From: Muribaculaceae bacterium | GTDB lineage: Bacteria > Bacteroidota > Bacteroidia > Bacteroidales > Muribaculaceae | DNA: 64,000 bases | Reading direction: 5' to 3' | NCBI GenBank assembly: GCA_022510385.1 | Contig: JAFLTQ010000004.1 | Coordinates: 1 to 64,000, forward strand | Shown here: positions 52,556-62,215 of the stretch, piece by piece | Layout: each line of letters begins with the position of its first letter | Numbering within the stretch: the stretch's first letter is position 1 | Translations under genes and position numbers: made by a program | The notes under the pieces: generated by a model | The model's input: the letters and a program-made list of their open reading frames with translations, nothing else | Database searches by the model: none | Told to the model about the DNA's origin: nothing

Positions 52556-53938
52556 TTAATCTTCTTCTTCCTGCACATATCCCTGGAATCTTCTTACACT
52601 CCACGGAGCCACCTGGCAATAAATTTCCACAAGACTTTCAAACATGTCTATATCCACAATCACATGCGTAGCCCGGAAAAGAGATCTCACCTTATCAAAT
52701 TCCATTTTATCGGTGACATAAATTTCCACCGGTAGATCAGTGTCGAGTATGTCTTTTACTCCAAAAGATACATAATAGGTCTGCAGATCCACATCCTCAT
52801 ATCTTTTGGTTTCACTGTTGTATACACTTTTGGTTTCAAGGTGTATGCTCTCGGGGAAATATTTCACCACTGTAAGAGTGGAAGGAGCATCCTTGTCTAT
52901 GAGGTGCTCTATGGTCCAATCGGCGCCTGCCGGTTTGTCTATGGTTTTCACAGATTCCTTCTTTTCGTCGGGCACCTCATAATCGTCTATCCAGCCGGCC
53001 TTGTCGTTAAACTCCAGCAGCTCATCATCGCTGTCGGGGTAAAAGTCTTCATAATCATGAGTACGCTCGGACACAATCTTGAGCCAGTCTATCCAATAAT
53101 ATCGCTCCCCTTCATAAGTTTTGGTGAGCTCGCTGTCGTCAAGGTGAGGCATCACGAAACTGTCGGAATTGAGCTCATGGAGCTCTATTTTTTGCACTTC
53201 CACCTTCTCTTTACGATAATTATAGAAATTGAAAGTAAACTTGGTGGCAACCGGCACCAGATACATGTTTTTAGTGATTTTCACCGACATGTCGTTTGTG
53301 GCCGTGATGTTATCATACACAGCTGTGTAAGGTAGATAGATGGTATTGTCAGTAATGTTATAGGCCGGGGTAAAGTAGGCTGCGGATAAGAGTCTCTCGA
53401 GCTCTGCTGCGCTTCCGTTGCCCGGATAGCCGACGGTGCCGTTGGAGGGTAGATTCTCTTTGGCATAATGACCAAGAAGGTCTTTAAGTGACATACCTTC
53501 TTCCCACCAATTGGGCAACTCGGTGTCTTCACCAAACTTAAGTTCAGCAACCGACTCCTCATTTGCGATAAGATAAAATTTCTTATTGCCGGCCACTGTT
53601 ATATGTTCAAATTTCTGGGTGAAAATATCAGCGTCGCTTACCCCCGCTGTAGATCCCTCTCCTCGTTCATAGTCAATAAGCTGGTTGGTTTCAATAAAAC
53701 CGTCACTCAGCATTATGATCCGAAGGGTTTTGATTTTTTCAGAAATAGAATTTCCTGAGGTGCGTGTACCCATAGCTCCGATTTTCACCACAATAGAATT
53801 GGCGTCGGCGCTATGAAGATCATCGGGTTCCTCCGCATCAGGATTAACTCCGGCACAAGCAGTGATTATGAGCAATAGCATAAATGCCATTGTCCACAAT
53901 ATCTTTATTTCTTTATTTATTATCTTATCAATCATCAA
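52556..53938 (-). CDS. FimB/Mfa2-family fimbrial anchor-like lipoprotein
   Basis: Lipobox IITACAGVN; KIKTLRIIMLSDGFIETNQLIDYE and KFYLIANEESV fit FimB/Mfa2-type N-terminal domain. Confidence 0.75.
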   Translation of the reverse strand: MMIDKIINKEIKILWTMAFMLLLIITACAGVNPDAEEPDDLHSADANSIVVKIGAMGTRTSGNSISEKIKTLRIIMLSDGFIETNQLIDYERGEGSTAGVSDADIFTQKFEHITVAGNKKFYLIANEESVAELKFGEDTELPNWWEEGMSLKDLLGHYAKENLPSNGTVGYPGNGSAAELERLLSAAYFTPAYNITDNTIYLPYTAVYDNITATNDMSVKITKNMYLVPVATKFTFNFYNYRKEKVEVQKIELHELNSDSFVMPHLDDSELTKTYEGERYYWIDWLKIVSERTHDYEDFYPDSDDELLEFNDKAGWIDDYEVPDEKKESVKTIDKPAGADWTIEHLIDKDAPSTLTVVKYFPESIHLETKSVYNSETKRYEDVDLQTYYVSFGVKDILDTDLPVEIYVTDKMEFDKVRSLFRATHVIVDIDMFESLVEIYCQVAPWSVRRFQGYVQEEED

Positions 53939-53974
53939 ATAAGACTGCTTCTCTAATTAATCTTCGCAAGTCCA

Positions 53975-55774
53975 TCACCAAGAAACCTGGAAGTGTTGTT
54001 TTGCCAGACGCCATTGCACTATCCTAATGGTTGCAATGAGAGAATTACCGCTCGTGGGCGGTTTCTCCGGATAGATCACTTCATCCGGATTATACACCGG
54101 GGTGCCGAGGGTTGTGATCTGCACCACTTTGGCATCATAGATGTGATTTCTCACAACTCCATAAAATCCGGGATCAGTTTCATTGACCCCGAAATGAGGG
54201 ATAATGAAGAAATAATATGCGGCTCCCTCCATCCAAACTTTGACTTCCGACACCTTGGAGTCGATATATCCGTTAGGATCCTCCACGGGCAAATACCCCT
54301 CTTCACCGTCTATGATGCCGGGGATAAACCATTTGAGACGTCCGGCATCTGTAGAAAGGGCGAAATATACATTGTAAGTTCCTTCGGAGTCAGGGCCTGT
54401 TTGATTCTTATGCTCCATAGAAGTCTCAAGATCCAAATCAGAAGGCTTTATTTTCCGGTATCCGTTTGTTTCGGTTGAAGGTGTATATAAATCAAGCTTG
54501 TCAGCCACTTCTTCATATAGGCTTTCAAGAGCATAATATTTGGAATCATACTCCACAACCGTCACCGGTTCTCCGTCAGAATCTATTAGCCTTGCAGCCA
54601 CAATAACTTTTGTGGGATATTCCGGATTTGTAGCCCTCACAGAACCTGTTGCATAGGGATTTGCGTTTTCCTGAAGATAACTAGTTGTCTTTGATTCCAA
54701 GTCTATTTCAAAACATCCATCCGGTCGTTCTGTCCCATCATCTATACCTGCAATCTCATTGAAACTATACCAACTATAGGAGGGATCTGCAGGATTGACG
54801 GCCCAGAACGATCTGTAATGAGCGGCATTATTCCAAGACATGCTGCCTTTAAATAACTCTGACTGCCCCCAGGTTTTATCCACACTTTTGAGTAGGCGGG
54901 AATTTGCAGTAGCTGAGGTCACTGCCCATCCTAACAACTCTACATAAATCTCTTTTTCTTCTTGGTCGGCAGCATTATGAGGCTTATAAGAGACTCCGGT
55001 GTCGAACACGTTCTGTCTTCCCGAAATTTCCACCGGACTGAGATCGTTGCTTTCAGTGTCGAAACTAAAGTCGAGCCTTGCCACAACCCTTTCTACATGA
55101 AGAGCCACCGGCTTTTTAATAGCCTCCTGTGCAGAAGCACAAAAATCAGAGCTTGAAAGTTTTAATTCACAAACCTCTTGCACTGACTCGCCTTGGCCGG
55201 ATACATAACCGGAATTGCTCATAACAAAATTAGATCGAGTGAGATTGGTGGCGAAATCGCTTACCGTCTCCTTAAGATCTGAAATATTAGTGATGGTTAA
55301 TCCGGATATGTAAGAGTCGGGATTTACTATGGCTATCACACTCCCCGGAGTTGAGCCGTTTTCCGTTTCGAGCAGAAATGTCAAAGAGAATTTTTTCTCT
55401 ACATTCACAACATCGTCAACTGTAGAAATATCCTCCGGATTGAAACTTAAACAAGAGGAGAATTCTTCCGACAAACTATCCCCGTTTCTCGCACTTAGCA
55501 CATTGCCTCGGGAGTCGAAAAAGTAAAGATTTATGGATTTGACAGCATTTTCTGAAACGCTTCCGTTTTCGTATCCCCAATCAAACCCGTCGTCATCTCG
55601 TGTTCCCGGTGAATCCACTGCGCTTAATTCTACGGAAAGATAACCAATAATGGTGTCGAATCGTTGCGAGGGAGGTTGCATATCCTCTTTATCTTGAGAG
55701 CAACCGTTTATCACCGGCAAAAGAGCCAATAGGATTAGACTAAATATATTATTCTTGCCATATAGATTCTTCAT
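53975..55774 (-). CDS. Mfa1/FimA-family major fimbrium subunit
   Basis: Lipobox VINGCSQDK; VKSINLYFFDSRGNVLS; C-terminal VRNHIYDAKVVQITTLGTPVYNPDEVIYPEKPPTSGNSLIATIRIVQWRL is typical of Mfa1-like proteins. Confidence 0.85.
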   Translation of the reverse strand: MKNLYGKNNIFSLILLALLPVINGCSQDKEDMQPPSQRFDTIIGYLSVELSAVDSPGTRDDDGFDWGYENGSVSENAVKSINLYFFDSRGNVLSARNGDSLSEEFSSCLSFNPEDISTVDDVVNVEKKFSLTFLLETENGSTPGSVIAIVNPDSYISGLTITNISDLKETVSDFATNLTRSNFVMSNSGYVSGQGESVQEVCELKLSSSDFCASAQEAIKKPVALHVERVVARLDFSFDTESNDLSPVEISGRQNVFDTGVSYKPHNAADQEEKEIYVELLGWAVTSATANSRLLKSVDKTWGQSELFKGSMSWNNAAHYRSFWAVNPADPSYSWYSFNEIAGIDDGTERPDGCFEIDLESKTTSYLQENANPYATGSVRATNPEYPTKVIVAARLIDSDGEPVTVVEYDSKYYALESLYEEVADKLDLYTPSTETNGYRKIKPSDLDLETSMEHKNQTGPDSEGTYNVYFALSTDAGRLKWFIPGIIDGEEGYLPVEDPNGYIDSKVSEVKVWMEGAAYYFFIIPHFGVNETDPGFYGVVRNHIYDAKVVQITTLGTPVYNPDEVIYPEKPPTSGNSLIATIRIVQWRLAKQHFQVSW

Positions 55775-55821
55775 TCACCAATAAAGCGGTTTCACTTTTG
55801 TAATTTCTCTCTAAATTTTGC

Positions 55822-55854
55822 GTCCCGGAGCCCCTCGTCTGAGTCCCGGAGCCC
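55822..55854. repeat. 12-bp direct repeat gtcccggagccc x2, 21-bp period, in fimbrial operon leader
   Basis: Perfect copies at 55822-55833 and 55843-55854. Confidence 0.9.
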
Positions 55855-55893
55855 ATAGCGGGAGAGGCCAAATTAGATATTGTATTAAATATA

Positions 55894-55924
55894 CAAAGAT
55901 ATAGATTTTGCCATAAACTACAAA
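55894..55924 (-). promoter_or_regulatory. Bacteroidetes promoter TTTG-N19-TATCTTTG for the fimbrial operon
   Basis: Minus-strand TTTG (55921-55924), 19-nt spacer, TATCTTTG (55894-55901). Confidence 0.8.
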
Positions 55925-56008
55925 ATATAAAATGCATATTTATGCGGTAAAACACAGAAACTATCCCATTTTAATTGCAAACACCTGTTGGATGTGTTAT
56001 TAATTATT

Positions 56009-56053
56009 AAGACCACAGAAAGGGAAAAATTACCCCCTCTCTGTGGTCTTTTA
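56009..56053. terminator. Stem-loop terminator downstream of the LRR gene
   Basis: aagaccacaga...tctgtggtctt followed by ttattttg. Confidence 0.85.
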
Positions 56054-56104
56054 TTTTGGATGTGAAAACGTTTCTTGTTTTCTTTAATTCTTATTTTTTC
56101 GTAC

Positions 56105-59100
56105 TTATTTGATAATCACCTTTTTGCCCTTGATGATGTAAAGTCCCTTGTCAAGACTCTTTATCTGCTCAAGAGTAGCATTGAAATAGATAATACGGCC
56201 GTTAAGGTCATAGACGTTCATAGGAGTCATGATGTCAGCGTCTTGGAAGATTTCTTCAATCCCGGCATTGTCGATTCCCTTGGTATCAACTTCAATGGTT
56301 TCTTCAAGACCGTTTTCTGTTTCCACACCGAAATCAACGTCTCCATCAGCATGTACCGTTACAATGCCGTTTTTAACAGATGCAAGTGCAGGGTCAGAAC
56401 TTTTCCAGTCAATAATAGTCTTGGATCCAACGGGAACCAATCTAACATTAACCATTGGAGGATTACCGCTCACACCTTCCATTATCACATCAACAGGCTG
56501 GAGTTCTTCTTCATCTACAGCCGCTCTTGTTCTTGTATAAGCCTGCGGGTCACGATAGGGAGATGAAACCGTAACGTTACAGTTGATTTCTTCTCCATCA
56601 ACAGTTGCGGTTATAACGGTGGCACCTGTGATACCCATAGCAACGATAAGACCGCAGTCATTGGCGTATGCCACTGCCGGATTAGAACTACTCCATACTA
56701 TTTCGCTGTCTGAACCATAGACGCCAAGCTGGAACACCTCGTTACCTGCCATATCCACATTGTAATGAGAAAGAGAGATGGCCCCTGAAACGGTCAGATA
56801 ATTTTGGAAACGATACCAAGGATTCTCCCGGTTGTAAGTGGCAAGTGATTGCTCACGTACAGTCACCGTAGCGTTTGTATATGCCTTGGTTGGGAACGTA
56901 TAGCTTTCAGCGATGGGAGGATTAAGTGCCATAGAGTGGATGTCCGTGATATTGGGACAATCAGCAAACGCATAGTCACCGATGGTATAGACACCTGTAC
57001 CCAAGTCAATGTTTCTCAAAGATGAGCAACCTTGGAAAGCGTTTGCAGAGATTGTTTCTACTGAATTTGGTATTAGAATCTCTGTGAGGGAGGTGCAACC
57101 GTTCATCAAATTAGCGGGAATAGTCTCCACTCCATCGGGAATTATCAATGAGCGGAGACTTGTACAGTTCTGGAAAGCGCTGGCTCCGAAAGAGTTTACG
57201 TTTTCAGAGAAATATACCTTTTCAATCCGATTACAATTAGCAAACAGGCTCGAAGATATGGAAGTAAGGTTTTCCGGAAGTCTCATCAATTCAAGAGAGG
57301 AACACCCTGAGAAAGCACCGTTTCCAATCGAAGTCACATTTGCAGGAATTTCCAATTCAGATAAGGAAACACAACCGGAGAAAGCATTGGAACCAATAAT
57401 TGTAACTGCATCCGGTAATTCAATCTCTGTAAGATTAACACAATTACTGAAAGCATAATTACCAATAGATTCTATCCCGGGAGGTAGCATAATAGAAGGA
57501 AGAGAACTACAATCTGTGAAAGCATTTTCCGGAACAGATGTCATTGGAGAAGGAAGAGTGATATTCACCAATTTTGATGCACCGCTGAAACTTGGAATGG
57601 TTGTGGCTCCATCGCTAAAAACAGCCTGTGTCAATTCATTGTATGAGAATACTCCGTTGATGTCGGCTCCGGTGTTCACATTCAGAGTCTGAATCGGGCA
57701 ACCATAGAATGCTCCTGAACCAATAATCTGTAATGATTTTGGAAGAGTTATTGATGTCAGTTTATTGTTAGTGAAAGCGGAGTTTCCGATTGATGTCAGG
57801 GATGAAGGAATCTCCAAAGAAGCAATAGAACATCGCGAAAAAGCGGAGTTTCCTATTGTAGCCACATTGTTTCCAAGCGTCAATGAAGTCAAAGTTTCCG
57901 TATTAGAGAACCAGTTTTCTCCGATTTCCTTGCAATCGATATTAAGTTTTTCAATTGGATTACCTGAGAATACATTTGAACCTAAAATTTGTAAAGAATT
58001 TGGCAATGAGAGATTAGTAATATTGTTTCCTTGGAAAGCATAATCACCAATTGAGGTCACGGATGAAGGAATTTCCAAAGAAGCTATTGAGCACCCTGAG
58101 AAGGCGGAGTTTCCAATTGATTGAACATTGTTCCCAAGAATCAAGGATGTCAGGGTCTCTGTATTAGAGAACCACCCTTCACCTATTTCCTTACTATCAA
58201 TAGTAAGACTTTTTATAGGATTACTGCCAAAAGCCATCCATCCAATAGAATTAAGAGAATTTGGAATAGATAAATTCGTTATTCCATTATTGTAGAAAGC
58301 ATACATTCCTACTGAATTAACCGCATTTGGAATTTCAATAGAAGATAGTGAACATCCAGCAAATGCATATTCTCCTATCGAAATAACGGAGTCAGGAATT
58401 TCTACGGAGGTTAATGAAGAACATCCGTTGAATGCTAAGTTCCCTATTGAGGTTAAAGAGGATGGAAAATCTACGGAGGCCAGGGAAGAACAACTTGAGA
58501 AGGCGGAGTTTCCGATTGATTGAACACTGGTCCCAAGTGTTATTTTAGTTAGTGTATTTATACCTGAAAACCATGAATTTCCTATTTCTTTAGAGTTAAT
58601 AAAAAGGTTTTCTATTGTACTTGAATTAAAAATAGCGCCCTCTAATATAGTTTGGGAGCCTGGAATTGAGGCATCTTTTAATGCAGAACAAGAACCGAAA
58701 GCACTTAAACCTATACTCATTAAAGAAGCGGGTAAATCAATAGAAGTTAAGTTTGGACATTCATAAAAAGCCTCTCCTCCAATTACTAAAAGAGAATCCG
58801 GAAAAAAAACTTGTTTTAAACTATAATTAAATGCAAATGCACGATAACAAATTTCTGTAACTGTATTTGGAATTGTGATGCTATTTAATGAGTTAGTAAA
58901 AACATTAGTGACGGCTGACCCGGAAATAAATTGCCCTATTTGAGTAATAGTATAATATATTCCATTATATTCTACATTCTCAGATACTATTACATCTCCA
59001 GATGCAGAGCAACTAATTAAAGAGACTTCCTTCAAGTCTTCATTGATAATTTTATAGGTAGAGTTATCAACTGAAAAGGTATCACCGACTTCCGCACGGA

Positions 59101-59161
59101 TTGGGATTGTTGCAAGTAGCCCGATGACTACGAGGCAAAATGTTGTAAAAAGTTTTTTCAT
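56105..59161 (-). CDS. BspA-like secreted LRR_5 protein with Big_2-like domain and Por/T9SS-type C-terminal domain
   Basis: Many SIGxxAFxxCxSLxSxxIPxSVxxI repeats; VVWSSSNPAVAYANDCG-type Big_2 region; C-terminus VYDLNGRIIYFNATLEQIKSLDKGLYIIKGKKVIIK. Confidence 0.9.
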   Translation of the reverse strand: MKKLFTTFCLVVIGLLATIPIRAEVGDTFSVDNSTYKIINEDLKEVSLISCSASGDVIVSENVEYNGIYYTITQIGQFISGSAVTNVFTNSLNSITIPNTVTEICYRAFAFNYSLKQVFFPDSLLVIGGEAFYECPNLTSIDLPASLMSIGLSAFGSCSALKDASIPGSQTILEGAIFNSSTIENLFINSKEIGNSWFSGINTLTKITLGTSVQSIGNSAFSSCSSLASVDFPSSLTSIGNLAFNGCSSLTSVEIPDSVISIGEYAFAGCSLSSIEIPNAVNSVGMYAFYNNGITNLSIPNSLNSIGWMAFGSNPIKSLTIDSKEIGEGWFSNTETLTSLILGNNVQSIGNSAFSGCSIASLEIPSSVTSIGDYAFQGNNITNLSLPNSLQILGSNVFSGNPIEKLNIDCKEIGENWFSNTETLTSLTLGNNVATIGNSAFSRCSIASLEIPSSLTSIGNSAFTNNKLTSITLPKSLQIIGSGAFYGCPIQTLNVNTGADINGVFSYNELTQAVFSDGATTIPSFSGASKLVNITLPSPMTSVPENAFTDCSSLPSIMLPPGIESIGNYAFSNCVNLTEIELPDAVTIIGSNAFSGCVSLSELEIPANVTSIGNGAFSGCSSLELMRLPENLTSISSSLFANCNRIEKVYFSENVNSFGASAFQNCTSLRSLIIPDGVETIPANLMNGCTSLTEILIPNSVETISANAFQGCSSLRNIDLGTGVYTIGDYAFADCPNITDIHSMALNPPIAESYTFPTKAYTNATVTVREQSLATYNRENPWYRFQNYLTVSGAISLSHYNVDMAGNEVFQLGVYGSDSEIVWSSSNPAVAYANDCGLIVAMGITGATVITATVDGEEINCNVTVSSPYRDPQAYTRTRAAVDEEELQPVDVIMEGVSGNPPMVNVRLVPVGSKTIIDWKSSDPALASVKNGIVTVHADGDVDFGVETENGLEETIEVDTKGIDNAGIEEIFQDADIMTPMNVYDLNGRIIYFNATLEQIKSLDKGLYIIKGKKVIIK

Positions 59162-59252
59162 TTATAAATGTTTTTAGAGTTAATAATCAGAAAGTTCATT
59201 TATCGATGGAAAAACTTTTGCTTGTGAGAGTTTCTGTTTTTTAGGATATAGA

Positions 59253-59282
59253 CACAAAAAAACGTGGACAAACTCTGTTTAT
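59253..59282 (-). promoter_or_regulatory. 30-bp invariant leader block with T7 tract (identical at 129-158)
   Basis: cacaaaaaaacgtggacaaactctgtttat identical in both copies. Confidence 0.6.
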
Positions 59283-59407
59283 CAGTCCTTGAGGTCTTCG
59301 ACTACCTTTCAACCAAATAAATGAGTAAAGCCCACGCCTATATCAGACGTGAGCACTCTTGCCTTACTCTTGGTTGAATTGAAATTGTCGAAGTTTCAAG
59401 GACCAGA
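59281..59407 (-). ncRNA. Putative structured RNA element (copy B) upstream of the LRR gene
   Basis: Same rod-like hairpin as copy A: 59285-59292/59396-59403, 59296-59302/59387-59393, 59308-59315/59371-59378, 59323-59331/59361-59369 (one A-C mismatch). Confidence 0.6.
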
Positions 59408-59547
59408 TATAAGCAAAAATGCTTTTCCTTATGTGGAGTATTAAATTCTTTGGTTTATGTCATAGGCATAAAACTTTGTTTCGGATTACAAAAGTATGAA
59501 TTTTTTAGTAATTATATTAAAAAAGGGGATTATATGACAACTATTTT

Positions 59548-59736
59548 TTAAACCGTCTTAACCATTTCTACTTGCAGGCCCAAAGCATGAGTAATCTGAC
59601 AGAATAGACCAATCCCCGGTTCAATCAAACCGCGTTCTATTCGAGAGATATACGTCTTGTCTGTACCTACTTTTGCGGCAAGCTCAGACTGTGACATTTT
59701 CTCTTTCTTCCTTGCCTCCGCTATTTCCTGACCCAT
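59548..59736 (-). CDS. XRE-family helix-turn-helix regulator
   Basis: MSQSELAAKVGTDKTYISRIERGLIEPG HTH. Confidence 0.85.
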   Translation of the reverse strand: MGQEIAEARKKEKMSQSELAAKVGTDKTYISRIERGLIEPGIGLFCQITHALGLQVEMVKTV

Positions 59737-59912
59737 GCTGCAAAGATATTAAAAGTTGATAGATAAAACAACTCTTAAAAACCTTTCTAAATATTTTAAA
59801 AAAAGGATTCTTTTTAGATTCAAAAAGGAGAGAGATATAGAATCTTTTTGGATGGGGAAAGCGGATGTTTTAGAAGAAGAGGAAACCACATCTGTTATTC
59901 CGTTAAATTTCG

Positions 59913-59920
59913 TATATTTG
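59913..59920 (+). promoter_or_regulatory. -7 box TATATTTG upstream of the flavodiiron gene
   Basis: TAnnTTTG match 25 bp before ATG at 59945. Confidence 0.5.
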
Positions 59921-59944
59921 CAACTACTGTTAAATATACAAGAA

Positions 59945-61138
59945 ATGAATATTAGAAAGATTACGGAGAGAGTTTTTTATGTTGGTATAAACGACAGAAC
60001 CACTGTAAAATTCGAGAATCTATGGCCTCTCCCTTACGGAGTAAGTTATAATTCATATTTGGTAAAGGGCACTGAAAAAGTAGCTCTCATAGATGCCGTA
60101 GAGGAATCTTTCATTCGTTTACTTTTATCGAATGTCGGTGAGATAGTTGATAATTGTAAGATAGATTATCTCGTAGTAAATCACATGGAACCGGACCATT
60201 CCGGGTGCATACCTACGTTACTGGAACTTTTCCCGGATATTAAAATTGTTGGAAATAAAATTACTTTGGGGATGTTGAAAGGGTTCTATGATATTTCAGA
60301 AGATCATTGCATAGAGATAAAAGAAAATGATGTGATTGATTTAGGAGATGTCTCCTTGAAATTTTTTATGACTCCCTTGGTGCATTGGCCTGAAACCATG
60401 ATGACATATGTGGAGGAAGAAAGAGTTTTGTTTTCTGGTGATGCATTTGGATGCTTCGGTGCGCTTAACGGAGGAATCATCGACAATGAAATGGAGGTGG
60501 ATTGGTATTTCCCGGAAATGTATAGATATTACTCTAACATTGTAGGAAGATTCGGGAAGCCGGTTCAAATGGCATTGAAAAAGTTAGAAAATATAAAAAT
60601 AGATTACATATGTTCCACCCACGGGCCGATATGGAAAGATAAGATAAAAGAAGTGAAAGACCTTTACAATCGGATGAGTCTATATGAGGGAGAAGAGGGG
60701 GTCACCATTGTCTATGGCACTATGTATGGTAACACCGGAGAGATAGCAGACATCATTGCCTCCCGACTTTGTGAAAGAGGCATTAGAAACATTAAGATTC
60801 ATAATGTATCAAAAAGCGAGATGAGCTATATTATTTCGGATGCTTTTCGCTACAAGGGTCTTATTGTAGGAAGTCCCACCTACAACGGCCATATTTTCCC
60901 GGCAATAGGGGAGTTCATGACTTCAATGGAAGTCAGGGAAATTAAGAATAAAGTTATCGCTACTTTTGGTTCTTTCACCTGGGCTTCTGCAGCCTGCAAG
61001 ATGATGAATGATTGTATGGCAAGATTAAAGATGACTCCTGTTGCTTCTATGGATATGAAACAGGGACCTTCAGCATCTGATTACGAAGCTGCCAAAGAAT
61101 TAGCCGACAAAGTCGCAGATGCCCTGAAAAATAATTGA
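59945..61138 (+). CDS. Flavodiiron protein (A-type flavoprotein; metallo-beta-lactamase plus flavodoxin domains)
   Basis: VNHMEPDHSGC, LFSGDAFGCFGAL, STHGPIW, flavodoxin VYGTMYGNTGEIAD. Internal start MNIRKITERVF preferred. Confidence 0.9.
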   Translation: MNIRKITERVFYVGINDRTTVKFENLWPLPYGVSYNSYLVKGTEKVALIDAVEESFIRLLLSNVGEIVDNCKIDYLVVNHMEPDHSGCIPTLLELFPDIKIVGNKITLGMLKGFYDISEDHCIEIKENDVIDLGDVSLKFFMTPLVHWPETMMTYVEEERVLFSGDAFGCFGALNGGIIDNEMEVDWYFPEMYRYYSNIVGRFGKPVQMALKKLENIKIDYICSTHGPIWKDKIKEVKDLYNRMSLYEGEEGVTIVYGTMYGNTGEIADIIASRLCERGIRNIKIHNVSKSEMSYIISDAFRYKGLIVGSPTYNGHIFPAIGEFMTSMEVREIKNKVIATFGSFTWASAACKMMNDCMARLKMTPVASMDMKQGPSASDYEAAKELADKVADALKNN

Positions 61139-61281
61139 TAAGAATATCCGCTGACACGTTTAGGGTAAATTTTTTCCTCCACTTTCCCCAAAAATGGCAA
61201 AAGTTGACTGAGAGTGATTCAAGTATGAACCACTAATTCCGAATTATATGGCTAATGATAAAATTTCTGTTTGATTTTCAT

Positions 61282-61289
61282 TAATTTTG
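61282..61289 (+). promoter_or_regulatory. -7 box TAATTTTG upstream of fabD
   Basis: TAnnTTTG match about 36 bp before fabD ATG. Confidence 0.45.
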
Positions 61290-61324
61290 CAGCCGGAAAT
61301 AAAAGAACCTAATAACAGAAAAGA

Positions 61325-62203
61325 ATGAAAGCATACGTTTTTCCGGGACAAGGCGCCCAATTCGTAGGGATGGGAAAAGATCTTTACGAAAATAATGAAG
61401 AGGCAAAATCACTGTTTGAGAAAGCAAATGAGATACTTGGATTCCGGATCACAGATCTTATGTTCAACGGGACGGAAGATGATTTGAAACAAACAAAGGT
61501 GACCCAGCCGGCCATTTTTCTACATAGTGTAATATTGGCGAAGTCATTGGGCGATGAATTTAAGCCTGACATGGTAGCCGGCCATAGCCTTGGAGAATTT
61601 TCAGCCTTAGTTGCAGCAGGAGCCCTCTCCTTTGAGGAGGGATTAAAGCTTGTTGCCAAGCGAGCACAAGCCATGCAGAAAGCATGTGAAGCAGCTCCAT
61701 CAACAATGGCAGCAGTGCTTGGACTTCCGGATGAGAAGGTAGAGGAGATATGCAGCTCAATAGATGATATTGTAGCTCCCGCAAATTATAATTGTCCCGG
61801 ACAGTTGGTTATTTCCGGCACACATGAGGGGATAGATGCTGCATGTGAGAAATTACTTGCTGCCGGAGCCAAAAGAGCAATGAAACTAAAGGTAGGGGGA
61901 GCTTTCCATTCTCCTTTAATGCAGCCGGCAGAAGAAGAGCTTGCAAAGGCAATAGAGGCTGCTGAATTCAAGACTCCCGTCTGCCCTGTATATCAGAATG
62001 TAGATGGCAAACCACACACCGATCCTAAGGAAATCAAGGAGAATTTGGTGAAGCAGCTGACTGCTCCTGTGAGATGGACTCAAGACATACAGGCGATGAT
62101 AAATGACGGAGCAACCGAATTTGTAGAGCTTGGTCCGGGTGCGGTGTTGCAAGGACTTGTAAAGAAAATCAATCGCGATGTGATAACCTCCGGTCATCAA
62201 TAA
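61325..62203 (+). CDS. fabD: Malonyl-CoA:ACP transacylase
   Basis: YVFPGQGAQFVGMGKDL, VAGHSLGEFSALVAAGAL, GGAFHSPLMQPA. Confidence 0.96.
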   Translation: MKAYVFPGQGAQFVGMGKDLYENNEEAKSLFEKANEILGFRITDLMFNGTEDDLKQTKVTQPAIFLHSVILAKSLGDEFKPDMVAGHSLGEFSALVAAGALSFEEGLKLVAKRAQAMQKACEAAPSTMAAVLGLPDEKVEEICSSIDDIVAPANYNCPGQLVISGTHEGIDAACEKLLAAGAKRAMKLKVGGAFHSPLMQPAEEELAKAIEAAEFKTPVCPVYQNVDGKPHTDPKEIKENLVKQLTAPVRWTQDIQAMINDGATEFVELGPGAVLQGLVKKINRDVITSGHQ

Positions 62204-62215
62204 TTCAACATTCCA

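Noticed and set aside
42565-55774. Antisense ORFs of 60-160 aa across the fimbrial operon
   Set aside because: All lie opposite well-supported lipoprotein genes without start context or domains.
55749-55955. 68-aa minus-strand ORF in the fimbrial leader
   Set aside because: Spans the promoter and direct repeat; better explained as 5' UTR/promoter DNA.
59756-59944. N-terminal 63-aa extension of the flavodiiron ORF
   Set aside because: A TATATTTG -7 box lies inside it and homology begins at the internal Met (59945).
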